64,000 nucleotides of DNA, from positions 3,451,001 through 3,515,000 of the forward strand of contig WPIO01000033.1 in NCBI GenBank assembly GCA_009760855.2, in the 5' to 3' direction. The DNA is from Cristatella mucedo. Lineage: Eukaryota; Bryozoa; Phylactolaemata; Cristatellidae. Each line of letters opens with the position of its first letter. Within the stretch, counting starts at the first letter, position 1. A model generated the notes under the pieces. That model made no database searches. It worked only from the letters and a program-made list of their open reading frames with translations, and was not told where the DNA came from. Positions 36,057 through 46,229 of the stretch are shown here, one piece after another. The position numbers and the translations under genes are program-made.

Positions 36057-36292
36057 ACGAGGTCTTCCTACGTTAATGCAGGCTCAAACGCTCAGACAAT
36101 AACTGGCTATGGATGTCAAGGACTCCAAAACATGCAACTCGGCAAAAATCTGTACTGCCCGTGCAGCGATGAGCTCAACATGGTAGCTCCTTCGTGGTAT
36201 GGACCAAATGCCTACAATCCTCAAACGGCTGCCCCATCACTGATCCTATCACGGCTGAATATGTCTCGACAATCAACCGGTGTACTGTCTAG
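36057..36292 (+). CDS. Candidate internal exon, Tyr/Pro/Asn-rich, unknown domain
   Basis: A 236-base open block has a good acceptor (ATTCTGCAG) and a strong donor (CTAG/GTGAGT), phase 0 to 2. The peptide has SSYVNAGSNAQ, GKNLYCPCSDELN and SWYGPNAYNPQ. Two Tyr-x-Asn-type motifs (YVNA, YNPQ) are of the kind seen in cytoplasmic phosphotyrosine sites. In a class III/V receptor kinase reading it would be the kinase insert. No family is recognised with confidence. Exonic status is better supported than its role. Confidence 0.5.
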
Positions 36293-36339
36293 GTGAGTTA
36301 GAACGAAAATTTAGCTGATTTAATGGCCTCATTTACACA

Positions 36340-36465
36340 GCGGCAGCAGAGCCTTAATGGCACTAAAGGATCTTCCGCTGCAGGACTAGAAACCACGACC
36401 TGGGTCGTGAAGAGCGAGCACCTTACCCATAGGCTAAGACCCAGGGGGCAGAAGGTCTGAAGATC
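36340..36465 (-). mobile_element. SINE family 2, reverse copy
   Basis: It reads GCAGCAGAGCCTTAATGGC..., then GACTAGAAACCACGACCTGGGTCGTGAAG, then CTTACCCATAGGCTAAGACCCAGG. This is the reverse complement of the pattern at 36,800-36,975. The two lie about 350 bases apart, inverted. Confidence 0.68.
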
Positions 36466-36604
36466 AGTGCATGCAGGATTGGAGCCAACAGAGGCTCAGG
36501 CAAGGTGGGTGCAGTTGTGCAGGCTATTTTTAAATAATCTTCACTAAGGAACGGGAAAAGAAGGTTATACAAGCAGGGAATATGCATCGATCTTCTCTAT
36601 TCGA

Positions 36605-36702
36605 GGGTTTAAGACTACACCAGCAAATGTAAAGCGCCTAGAAAGAGATTAAGTTCCCTGAGGGCGCTTTATCAAGTGCATTATTATTATTATTATTATT
36701 AC
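36605..36702 (+). mobile_element. LINE family A 3' tail, well preserved
   Basis: AAAGCGCCTAGAAAGAGATTAAG, GAGGGCGCTTTATCAAGTGCA and (ATT)6 form the best consensus-like tail in the window. The insertion is tail-only. Confidence 0.85.
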
Positions 36703-36799
36703 AATCGAATGCATTTTTATGCAGATAATATTTAGCCTCGAAGATTGAGACTATGTCGCTCCAAAGCTTGAATGAAGCCAGCCGTGTAGTTGGAGCTTT

Positions 36800-36978
36800 T
36801 CTGAAAGGGACCTGGGTCTTTGCCCATGGTTAAGTTGCCTCCTCTTGAAAATCCAGGTTGTGGGTTCGAGCTCTGCAGTGGGTGAGTCAGAATTCCCCAC
36901 GTAAGGATTGGCGATAGCCGTTAAGGGGCTTCTGCCGCTCTTCAAATTATGCTGGTGAGTCAGTTAACCTTTAACTTT
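36800..36978 (+). mobile_element. SINE family 2, forward copy
   Basis: The copy has GACCTGGGTCTTTGCCCATGGTTAAG (A-box side), GTTGTGGGTTCGAGCTCTGCAG (B box) and the GGCTTCTGCCGC...GAGTCAGTTAACC tail. It ends directly before the polypyrimidine tract and acceptor at 36,985. Confidence 0.72.
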
Positions 36979-36985
36979 TTTTCAG

Positions 36986-37201
36986 GGACAAGATTTACTG
37001 CTTCGCCTGTAAGTTAACAATGGAGTCGATGCTTTATTGTCGTCAAAGTCGCCTAGAGTTATCATGCCCTATTAAACATGTGCGTGTAGAACGCGATTCC
37101 ATATCCTTACATTTGTACTTGGCTATTATGAACAGTCCTGCTCAATGGGCCAAGAGTTTGAATGCGGAACTTTTATTTAATAATATGAGAATTCTTCATT
37201 A
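36986..37201 (+). pseudogene. Candidate exon resembling an eroded kinase catalytic-loop region
   Basis: After TTTTTTTCAG the frame continues in phase from the exon at 36,057-36,292 and stays open to a TAA at 37,199-37,201. It reads DKIYCFACKLTMESML, then RLELSCPIKHVRVERDSISLHLYLA, then QWAKSLNAELLF. In kinases this position carries HRDLAARN, DFGLA and W-x-A-x-E-S-L. Spacing fits but HRD, DFG and APE are all absent. A GT at 37,009 (CCT/GTAAGT) could instead make a 23-base micro-exon. Low confidence: the comparison is by eye and motif-poor. Confidence 0.28.
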
Positions 37202-38461
37202 AATGCACGTTTAATTTCTTTAGACTACTGCAAAAGCTGTACGTACTAGGGCTGAATCATGTAGTCAGCAGCTTCTCCTACCTTTTATATCAGAAACAGC
37301 TCACTAAGATGCATCCTAAAAATCAATTATTTTAAGTATCTTAACCCTTAAGTGAGAGTAGACGCGTTTGAAGTGCTCACATGCTGAGGCTTTCGCTCTT
37401 CAAAATCTCAGAATAAATCTGAAATGAAGAGCACAACGTCGCGGGCGCAGTTGATTGCATGGGACGGAAGTTTCATTTCACATGTGAGCTGCATCGGTGG
37501 CACTGAATGAGTTGTCAGTTAGCTGGACATGGATACTGTATGTCTTATGGCTCGAGACTGCGGACCTTTTGTGCAGATTGACTAGCAACAGTTGGCTCAT
37601 TAGGGCTCGATTTCGCCGTATCAGTCTTAAACCTTACGGCAGCTTTTCTTCTGAGATGATGGCAAGCGGGTGAGAACAACTGGCCAAGCTTTAATATAAT
37701 TTACGATCTTGCAATGGTACAATCAAAGAGGTAAATTTAAGCATTTCTGTCGGCAGACCGTCTGCATTACATGTTCTGTGCTGTCAAGCTAGTAAAAATA
37801 AGGTCAAACTGCAGCTGAACATTGGCTGATCAATTTGGCTACTCGGGTCATTAATTGTGCGCCAGTTCATGCGATTCTCATCAAGTGAGCCCCATTTGTG
37901 CATTGGCCTGTTGCTCTGAGTTCTCACCGTTTTTAGATGAGAAAAATCTGTCAGGGGAACCGAAATGCACGGGCAAATACCGGACTGACTAATGAAGTTG
38001 TCCAGAAGTAGCGGGCTCCTACTGATATACCCACCTCGAGTTGCAATCTTTAGAGGCACCGTCTCAGTGGGAATACATATGCATTGAGTGGCTAGTTCAA
38101 GAGCAGCTGCAGATAGCTGAGGCAGCTGTACGCCTATGTATGAGCTATCACAGTCAGATTTGACATCTAGGCTGACCAGGTTGGACATCGAGGCGGACCT
38201 AGCAGCTTCAATGAGTGCGTGCAGTTTCTCGATAGGAGGCCACAGAGAAACTTTGGGTTCCGGTATGTTGACTGCTGTGACAGAGTTCGGGTTGGCTCAG
38301 TTTGTCTTGTAGCTATGGGCCCCGTGCTTTCACCTCATTCTGCCACCTGGTAGACGCAGCCGATAGAGCTGTGGCGCTTCATGTCGACACAATACCTCGG
38401 ATGGAATGAATTTCTTGTCTACCCGAATCCGCACCTGCTCCCCGGGAATAAAGACCAGATG
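37202..38461. other. No plus-strand exon recognised
   Basis: A 134-codon minus frame (37,784-38,188) starts MSNLVSLDVKSDCDSSYIG. It has an open, moderately protein-like composition but no domain or splice border that I trust. It could be antisense mobile-element sequence. Confidence 0.35.
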
Positions 38462-38590
38462 ATAATAAAAATAATAATAGTAATGCACTTGATAAAACGC
38501 CCTCAGAGAACTCAATCTCTTTCAAGGCACTTTACATTTGTTGCAAAGGGAGACGCGATTGATTAGTGAGTAATATCATGCTTGATAAAC
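38462..38590 (-). mobile_element. LINE family A 3' tail
   Basis: (AAT)n, GCACTTGATAAAACGCCCTCAGAG, CTTTCAAGGCACTTTACATTTG. The reverse insertion is about 130 bases long and borders the GC-rich island. Confidence 0.83.
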
Positions 38591-38699
38591 AGATAGTTCG
38601 TTTGGCTTCTGTCTGTACCACCAGGACCTGCTTTTACCAGCAAACGCTAGGAAAACTGACGGATGGACCAGACTCAGTAAAACTGCATCCTTTAAAAGA

Positions 38700-39350
38700 G
38701 AGTACTTGGAATGCAGCTGCCCACTGCCCATGAGAGAGCAAAGCCGCAAGCGATCAGCCACGTCGTGCGCTCGCTCACATCAAGCGCCGACGCGATCGGC
38801 AGTCAGGCGGCAGTCTAAGCGGTGGCCTAAAGCGTGTACCGATATCCCCTTTTCGGGAGCGATCACACATGATAAGGGCGGGGAAGCACAGACCGGACGT
38901 GACGTCGACGTCGTGCTAAAAGCGGCGGAGGCGAGCAGAAGTCAGTCAATTGCCAAAGCAGCCGCAGCAGCAGGGATAGGACATGTGAGGAGCCGCCGCC
39001 CCGCAGCCGCGGTGTGCCAAAGCAGACGACTCACCTGCAGCACGTGCACGCCCCGAGACGACAGAGCGACAAGCTCGAGCCGCCGCCGTCGCTGCGGAAA
39101 TCGAGCGAGCGAGCGCAGAGCGAGCGCCGGGTGCGGCAGCTCCCACGAGCACAGTAGCCACGTAGCAGACGACGACGCAGTCGCCGCCGAGCCCGGCCCC
39201 TCGAGTCGGCCGTCGAACTTGTAGGCGATTATCTTCTGCAACAAAGCCAACGACGAATTTCGCCTGGCGACAACGACGACGGCTCACTGGCTTGCGGGCT
39301 CAAAGCCGGCCCGCTGACACGCCCACATCGATGCCCGAAAAAATGCCCCG
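38700..39350. other. CpG-rich island 2 kb upstream of copy 2
   Basis: It is dense in CG dinucleotides and GCAGC/GCCGCC clusters. The 172-codon plus frame (38,706-39,224) is Arg/Ser/Ala-rich, as expected of translated GC-rich noncoding sequence, and minus frames are equally open. It might be a promoter or 5' untranslated exon for copy 2, or the GC-rich head of a mobile element. Nothing comparable precedes copy 1. Confidence 0.45.
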
Positions 39351-39429
39351 CCCAGAGTCATGAACATTCCTTTTAATATATAAAAAACCTTCAAAAGATT
39401 AACCATCTTAAGCGCAAGCTTGAACGAAT

Positions 39430-40130
39430 TTGAAGAAGTATGGGTGTAATGGAGAACTAGTCAATTTCAAAGACTTCCTTAAAGTCTACACCCGGAAGCT
39501 TAAAAAAGCCAGGGCTTCTATTTTCACTCGAAAACTGAAATCCTGCCAGTCAGACCCGAAACCGATTTATGAGACAGAACAAATTTACTGCCTAATGCTG
39601 AGAGGTCTGACTCCCCAGATATTAACTGCTCAGCCGAAAAGTTTTTAGTCTTCTTTACTGAAAAAATGGTGCATATTCGTACCTACATGAAGTTCCCTCC
39701 GACTAAAGCGATTGCTGAATCGTAACATGTGACCTTCCTTACAAGATTTTTCGAGGTTCTGCATGCGATGTGGCGACCTTAATAAGGTCTAGTAATAAAA
39801 GCTCATCTCCTGAAGACCATGTACCATAATCTCTGTGGTCATCACTGGCAACTAACTTAGCCCAACCACAACCGAGATTTTTAATGCTCTCTGGAAAAAT
39901 GGGCTCTACCCAAGTTAATAAAATCGGAAATTGTTTGACCGATACTTAAAAAACCTGGATTAGATACAGAGGACCTTTCAAACTATCATCCAGTTTTCCT
40001 TCTTCATTTCTTGCCAAAGATGCTTGAAAAAATTGTCGCTAAGCAGCTGGTAGCAACTATAAAGGAAAATCAGCATGGTATGTCAGACAAATTATGTCTG
40101 CAGAAATATTATTCGCACCCAATGAATAAT
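39430..40130 (+). mobile_element. LINE RT fragment
   Basis: Frames read KKPGLDTEDLSNYHPVFLLH and then PKMLEKIVAKQL near 39,950-40,060, matching the conserved NYRPVS.L..LSK.LE.V..QL block of non-LTR reverse transcriptases. Upstream pieces fit the linker before RT. Both ends are truncated and there are many stops. Confidence 0.7.
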
Positions 40131-40305
40131 AATAACTAGAAATGATTTGTATCATAATCTATAATCTATCGTTAGGCGGCACTAAAGCCGGTCATGTTTA
40201 ATTCAGGCATGTGTGCTCTAAACTTTGGGCCATGCAGGAGTTGTACTCCTGGATTTGAATGAGGTAGATATAAGCTATGGCCATTGAGCCGGGTGGGATT
40301 TACAC

Positions 40306-40699
40306 TTGAGGCTTTGCGTTGGTCGTCAGTTCAGTGTCGCTCCGGGCACCGTACGAGAGTGCTGTACGTCAGGAGTAATGCTAGATGTTTGTGACTCTCT
40401 GAGGCTATCAAACAGACTTCTCTGTCATATGGGTATGGACTGTACAGCTTATATTATGGGCAATCTTCGTTGCTACCGTGGTTTGCTATGATCATCATAC
40501 GTGCGTGTATTCGCTGGCTGAGATCAGGCTTCGGGGATCATCGGCATTAATCGCGCTTTGGCAAAGTGTACCATCCTTGCTGCCACAGTGTTTGTGTTCT
40601 AAGGACATTCGTTTGGAGCAATACGATAGTTCTGATGAGATAGACTTGGCTGAGACATTTCAAAAGATGATTGAGTTTTTAGTTGCATCGAGAGTATAA
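40306..40699 (+). other. Open, protein-like stretch just upstream of copy 2 exon A
   Basis: Two overlapping frames look protein-like. One has FSVAPGTVRECCTSG, which could be strand A-B of an Ig domain and so the missing first half of the Ig domain completed by exon A. The other, open to a TAA at 40,697, has LILWAIF and later ALWQSVPSLLPQ, loosely like kinase subdomains IX-XI. Both readings cannot be right and neither has clear splice borders. I record it because of its position 0.5 kb before copy 2. Confidence 0.22.
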
Positions 40700-41222
40700 T
40701 TTCATACATGTTTAGCGGCAATATATATGGCACGAGGCATTTTTGGCTTCCCCATACGGCTGAAGTAATTACCCGTAGCCTTCACGGAGTAGCTCTGTAC
40801 ATTGCTTCCATTTAGTGTGAGAACGCCTATCCCATCAGGTCGGGCGGGGTGAAATTACGGTGAAGTGCGTAATAATAATATTGATATTAATACTTTTTTG
40901 CATAGCATACTACAATGATCGCATAACCGGTTCCTAACCGTAATAATTCAGGAACCGCGAATGATGTTGCCAGTTTAAATCTGGCTGATTTAGCACGCCA
41001 TCTCTTCGCTACTTTCCATTGTTCGCAATTCACGGTACGAGGCGCAAGCTATTACACATATTGCACAAGTGGATATGATGTTTCGTACCTATAATAGGCT
41101 TAGTTTCTAGTTCAAAAGACTAGTTCATGAGACGCTACGAGCGCTTTTAAGTGAATCCAATCTTTTTGAACTATACTTACAAACATACAGGGGCTTCAGT
41201 GTTAAAGTCTCGTGCATTACAG

Positions 41223-41359
41223 GGTGTACACTGAACTAATTTCTACAATCGAAATGGTGCTATTAGTCAATAACATGACTTGGACTGACGGTGGCGTTTA
41301 CACGTGCGTCGTGGATCCAAGCCGCAATAAGAATGTGACACTTGAAATCACCATATATG
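41223..41359 (+). CDS. Copy 2 exon A: C-terminal half of an Ig domain
   Basis: The acceptor is GTGCATTACAG and the donor is G/GTAAAA. The peptide contains NNMTWTDGGVYTC and DPSRNKNVTLEIT, almost the same as copy 1; most differences are conservative. The phase is 2 to 1. Only about 500 bases separate it from the end of the open stretch at 40,699, so the exon with the first half of this Ig domain must lie close by, or be borrowed from upstream of copy 1, or be missing. Confidence 0.85.
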
Positions 41360-41453
41360 GTAAAATAATGCAAAGCGCTATATAGCGCTGGAAGAGCTGT
41401 TACGCTAATCAGATGTATGGTGGTTTTTCCAAAATTTCCTCCTCTACATGTAG

Positions 41454-41594
41454 AGCCCTTAAATGTGGTAGCACCACCTGTTCAGTTCATCGTTGTCAAT
41501 GAAAATTCGCGACTGCTGAGCTGCAAAATCAGTGGAACGCAGGCGTCTGCTACCAACTGGTACAGAAACGGAATTCCCATTCCTTTTTCCACCG
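41454..41594 (+). CDS. Copy 2 exon B: N-terminal half of second Ig domain
   Basis: The borders are ACATGTAG and G/GTAAGG. It encodes EPLNVVAPPVQFIVVNENS, the B-strand Cys in LLSCKISG and the core Trp in TNWYRNG. It differs from copy 1 at only a few codons and is the same length. The 94-base intron before it aligns with copy 1. Confidence 0.88.
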
Positions 41595-41648
41595 GTAAGG
41601 CGAGCGCTTTTTAATTGCTTTTGCATTCATTAGTCGATGATACTCAAG

Positions 41649-41837
41649 CGTCGTTACTTCCTCGGCTTTCGCCCGTTAGCGAAACCATTCCTTATTTAGG
41701 CAACAGATATGCAGTGTCGAACGACGGTCTCACTATTTACAATCTTAGTGCTACTGATGCCGGAACCTACGAATGCACTGGAAGACAAATGATTACCGGA
41801 GAAGTTCTCACTGCGTCATTCATTGTCTACATCTACA
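41649..41837 (+). CDS. Copy 2 exon C: C-terminal half of second Ig domain
   Basis: The acceptor ACTCAAG is conserved with copy 1 and the donor is A/GTGAGT. The peptide contains SNDGLTIYNLSATDAGTYEC and ends in IVYIY. It carries an NLS sequon where copy 1 has NVS. It is 189 bases in both copies. A degraded LINE begins within about 40 bases of the donor. Confidence 0.88.
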
Positions 41838-41874
41838 GTGAGTATGCCTGATGTAAAAGATTTGAACACTTGTA

Positions 41875-42455
41875 GGAATTTGGCCTGTAATGCACTTTGT
41901 AGGTACCAACTTCCTTTCTGTGCAATAACACGCTTACAGCTCCTGAAAAATGCAGCGGCTTGGCTTGTCACTAATGATCGTCGCAACTGCAATGTTACAC
42001 AGATTCTCATGGACCTACGCTAGCCCCAAATCCATCGACTTGAGGTTTTTTTATTCAGTTTTAGATTCCTCCATTCTGCACCTCCGGCCTACATACTGAA
42101 CTACTTCCAACTCAGGCTAGGTATCACAACATTCGCTCATCTGACTCGGGTTAGTTAGCAGTGCTTCTAGCCAGCCTCGAGTTTTTTGGAGTGAGTGCCA
42201 CTAACTCGTTTGCTCTCAAAGCGTGAAACTATTTCCCGACAGACATAGCGACACTGCCTGACTTGCGGAAATCTAAAAATGAGCTGAAAACTCACCTCTT
42301 GCAGAACTCGCTGGGTCCACGCGAATTGTCTTTTACTTACTTGCGCATGCTGATACTGTGGTGCATTTTATATATAACCAATCGATGCTTCCGTTCAAAG
42401 ATATTTACACGCCTATAAATAGATTCAACTGTCCAATGGCGCTATAGAAATTATC
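41875..42455 (+). mobile_element. LINE C-terminal fragment in copy 2 intron C-D
   Basis: LQLLKNAAAWLVTNDRRN is the LQLVQNSAAR block of the LINE, and FRFLHSAPPAYILNY follows. It ends CGCCTATAAATAGATTCAAC...TGGCGCTATAGAA. Copy 1 lacks it, so it arrived after the duplication or was lost there. Confidence 0.75.
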
Positions 42456-43497
42456 CATTCACAGTATCTCCGTCAACTTGGTGAGACATTGTGAAAGAGC
42501 AGAATTGAATGGTACCAGATTCCTGGTGGCTGGACCGGGCAAGATAACTAATATTACACACTACGGCGGAAATGGAATGCTTGAACTTTATTCTTGTGGC
42601 AGCGCATGCCGCCAGCAGGACTTCACTTAAAACACGGGTCAAGAAGCACAATCGCTGTTTAAGGTTAATAGCCCAATGTGGTAGTACCAAGCGATCAATC
42701 AACTGTCTGTCCATATAATGAACGTTGGTCTAGTGAACGCGATAGCCAAGGAGGTGTTCAAGACCAGACTGACATTTTGGATCTACAAACTTCGACCTCC
42801 TACCACTACACAGGGGGACAAAGGGCCCTGGCGTTGAGCCAGTGGAAAATTTCCAGTATTAGGATAGTGAAGGCCTGAATTGCACGATTCCAAGAGTCAA
42901 TTATCGCTCGGCTACGCTTCGAGCTCTAAATGTCAATGCTTTGCATGTGACTTAGCGTCCTACTTCATTTATCGGCAATATCGGCTTTCGGTCGTTGAAG
43001 CAAGAATCGTAAGCTATTTGCATTTCCCGGAAGTCGCTCCGCAAGCTTCTAATTAATCATCCTGTTCCATTCGGTCCATGGAAATTTTAAATGCTGTCCT
43101 AAGGCCGCTTTTACTCTAGTTGAAGAGGTAGCGCTAGCCCCTGCCAGCGGTCATTCAACTCAGCAGTCATCTTGACCCCGGAAGCGTCACAAGAATATGC
43201 ACTCTGTTATGGACTCCCCGTGAAAAGCCGGGACCGTAATTTCTGGCGCAAACCTGGCTAATAACTTCAACTTCATATGAACATTTAGTAATGATGATGC
43301 AAAAGTTCTCGCAGTGCTGTAGAAATTTCTTTCTTGGAAGCCATATTACGTGTGCTGAAAAATGATATGCCAATTGTTTAGTGACATAACTCAAAATTTC
43401 AGCATGCTTGAGCACACATTTTACAGTTTACAAGGTCGAAGCAAATATTGTGAAGGAACATGCAGGTTGTTTAGCATTTTCTTTTAATATATTTAAA

Positions 43498-43640
43498 TTC
43501 GTCCAGAGAGGGTTGTCATTACGTCAGTTGGTACTGGGTTCCAGTCTTTGGATGCATTCGCACTAAAGGCACGGTCTTCAAAAGATTCGAGATTAGAGGT
43601 ACACCCAAATAGCTTGATTCGGATGGCCGCGCGGTATGAG
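43498..43640 (-). mobile_element. LINE family A C-terminal scrap
   Basis: GGTTCCAGTCTTTGGATGCATTCGCACTAAAGGCACGGTCTTCAAAAGATT matches the reversed LKSFGDRAFSAYAP block. Confidence 0.65.
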
Positions 43641-44619
43641 GCAGAAGCCCTATTAGGAATTTATGGCGCTACGACAGCAATCTCGAGCACCCACATCTGC
43701 AGACGTAAGCCGATCCTTCAAAGACGCTTGGAGCAGCCTCACCGCGTAGATCTACCGAAGACAGGCTCGCTGAAATCTGAACATCTCCAGTTTCATTACC
43801 ACCTTGCGTTCATACAAATCATTTGTCTTCTACCAGTGCGTGTCGCGGAAAAAACCTTGCTCAGGTAAATGCAGACAAGAAATCGCACTCCCGAATTTCC
43901 AGTTTTTCATTTAATAAGAGTTGTAAAGTTGGTTCTTAAGTTTTAAAGTCATTCGTGATTCATTGAGCTCTAAATTCTAGATTATTTCCCGAAGCTCTGT
44001 GTTGGAATACCTGGAATACCTTTGCTCTCCGGTCAATGGAGAAGACGCCGTGTTGGTGGTCTGTCGCTCCCAACCCAGTAGCTCAATAGTGTTGATCGAA
44101 GACTTGTTTTGACTTTCTTATTGCAATATTTCACGCGTGATCTTCCACCGTTGACAACAAAATATTTTCACTTTTAAATCATTGCCAATTGCGTTCATTC
44201 TAAGGAACATCGCCTACATTTGGCTCAATCTGTCATCCCACGCAAAAGGGCCAGTCACTTCCTCGATTCGTAAATATTAGGGAGGCTTTCATCAGTGGCC
44301 TCTTAGCTGACTGCTAATTACTACCAACTGCATATTATTATATTTATTTTTTCGTCGGAGTGCTACCATGCGTGAATGTTAGAGATCAGAGCTTTTTATA
44401 CCACCAGAGCTGAAAAACCTAGCGATAGGGAATTTTCAAAATCCCTTCGAGACCCATGAGGGTGTGCATGTCGGCTCCTCAGGCTACTCGGACTCCTCAA
44501 AGGCTCTTGTAGAAAAAACGGCCTCACGAAACGTGGAAATTTCTCTCTGTAACGTTTCAGCGAGACAAAAATAAAGAAGTGCGTTTCTCGTTGCTGAAAA
44601 AAACTTCCCAAAATGCGCC

Positions 44620-45395
44620 ATATATATGCTTCTGTCACCAACGGTATTTAAGCGGAGGAATGGAACAGCTAATTTATTATTACGCTCCTTTTCCCGGAAA
44701 GGTTTTTTAAATAAGTTAGTTTTTGTCTAACTTGACTTAGGCTGTGAGTGCGCTATACAAAACTCCTGCGTAACACCCACATGGTCTTTATAACTTTGTG
44801 GAGTTACAGACGGAAATACATTACACTACATTACATTACGAATGGATAGTTTTACAAATGTATGTAAAATACCAAAACAAACACTTTGTGTTTGAAAATG
44901 GCCATCAGCCGCACAACGCAGAATAAGTCTTCAAACTCTCCTAAATTTTCTATGCATCCTATCTATGTTTTCACCGCTTCAAGTTAGACAAAAACTAACT
45001 TATTTAAAAAACCTTTCCGGGAAAAGGAGTGTAATAATAAATTAGCTGTTCCATTCCTCCGCTTAAATACCGTTGGTGACAGAAGCATTTGCTCTGCAGG
45101 TTATAGATTAATTCACTTTAACAATTCTTAGCAACGAAAACTATTCTCCTGCTGCCGACTATTGCACATCCTTTCCTGCCGTCCTAAACTGCTGCTTTCA
45201 TGCTACTCACCTCCTCGACCGTTCTCCTGACTCAGCTATGCTTCTCACTTTCTCTTTGTTTCGTGAGATGAAGTCTGTTGGCTACCGAATGCTTATGGAA
45301 AGCGGTTTAGGCTGTGAGGGCGCTACACAAAACTCTCGTGCGTAACACTCGCATAGTCTGTGTGGAGTTACAGACAGAGATACATACATGCATAC
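44620..45395 (+). mobile_element. LINE family B 3' end with internal inverted duplication
   Basis: Two family B 3'-end pieces, each ending ...GGCTGTGAGTGCGCTATAC/GGCTGTGAGGGCGCTACAC and GAGTTACAGAC, lie in direct order. The second begins with an inverted copy of the first (see the 109-bp repeat). The order suggests rearrangement during or after insertion. Confidence 0.75.
44626..45088. repeat. 109-bp near-perfect inverted repeat
   Basis: Arms 44,626-44,734 and 44,980-45,088 are reverse complements with one visible mismatch (CGCTCC versus CACTCC), spaced by 245 bases. The surrounding LINE sequence is far more diverged, so the arms are either a young inverted duplication or are kept alike by conversion. 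Confidence 0.93.
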
Positions 45396-45550
45396 AGCCG
45401 CATGCCCACATCAAAGGCCGCACCGAGCCAACCGCCCGAACACCCACCCACATCAAAGGCCGCACCGAGCCAACCGTCAAACCACCCGCCGAGAGCGGGG
45501 CGCCACACACCAGTGGCCGAGAAGCAACAGGCACGCACACCACCTGCTGA
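45395..45550 (+). repeat. Short tandem duplication between two LINE B pieces
   Basis: The unit CCCACATCAAAGGCCGCACC GAGCCAACCG occurs twice (about 45,408 and 45,449), GC-rich and unlike its flanks. It separates two family B pieces facing each other. Confidence 0.75.
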
Positions 45551-46229
45551 GCTAAAGCTTCTGTCGCCAACGGTCTGTAAGCGGAGGAATGTGACAGTTA
45601 ATTTATTGTCCACACAGGACCTGAGGGCGCGAACAGGCTGAAACTGATGCAGCAGTTCAGCTAGGTACAAAGGAGCCAAGCCGTGGCGGGCCTTGTGGGT
45701 CAGCGTAAGAACTTTGCTCTGTATCTTTTGCTCAACCGGCAACCATCCTAGCTCTTTCAGCAAAGGAGACACGTGCTCAAACCGCTGGGAATTGAAGATC
45801 AGCCTTGCAGCCATATTCAAAGTCCGCTGCAGTGGCCTAATAGCTTTCTTCGGCAGCCCAGCCAAAAGGGAATTACAATAATCAAGCCGAGACAGAACTA
45901 GAGAGCTATTTAAATTTTTTACAAGCCACTGTGGGAGACACCTAATCTTGGATAGGGATCGGATGTGATGGCTAGCTGTAGAGGCAGACTTCTGAATGAA
46001 GCTTTTGAAATTAAGGCAGCTATCGAAAACGACACCGAAACTTCGAGCACGTGGTGATGGTCGCACGATCGCATCCCCTATTAGAAGAGCAAAGCCTTTT
46101 AATCCAGCCACACGCTTAGGGTGTCCTATGAGCATTCGTCCATATGTCACTTGGAGTGATTTTTTTGCAGCACTTACTACCATAAAAGATTTACTTCCTA
46201 GACTTTCAAATTTACTCAAATTTGTTTAG
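45550..46229 (-). mobile_element. LINE family B C-terminal region, open frame
   Basis: The minus frame from 46,229 runs open to 45,368 (283 codons). It reads PKRVAGLKGFALLIGDAIV, LSKIRCLPQW, LVLSRLDYCNSLLAGLP, LNMAARLIFN, HVSPLLKELGWLPVEQKI, LTHKARHGLAPLYLAELLH and ends in non-LINE sequence after DRSFSSAG. This is the most intact LINE coding segment in the window, so this insertion is probably young. The 3' tail is cut off at about 45,550. Confidence 0.87.

Noticed and set aside
37784-38188. 134-codon minus-strand frame as a gene
   Set aside because: No domain, no good splice sites and no start context; kept only as an unassigned stretch.
38706-39224. 172-codon plus frame and overlapping minus frames
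   Set aside because: All frames are open because the region is GC-rich and poor in stop codons; the composition is Arg/Ala/Ser with no domain.
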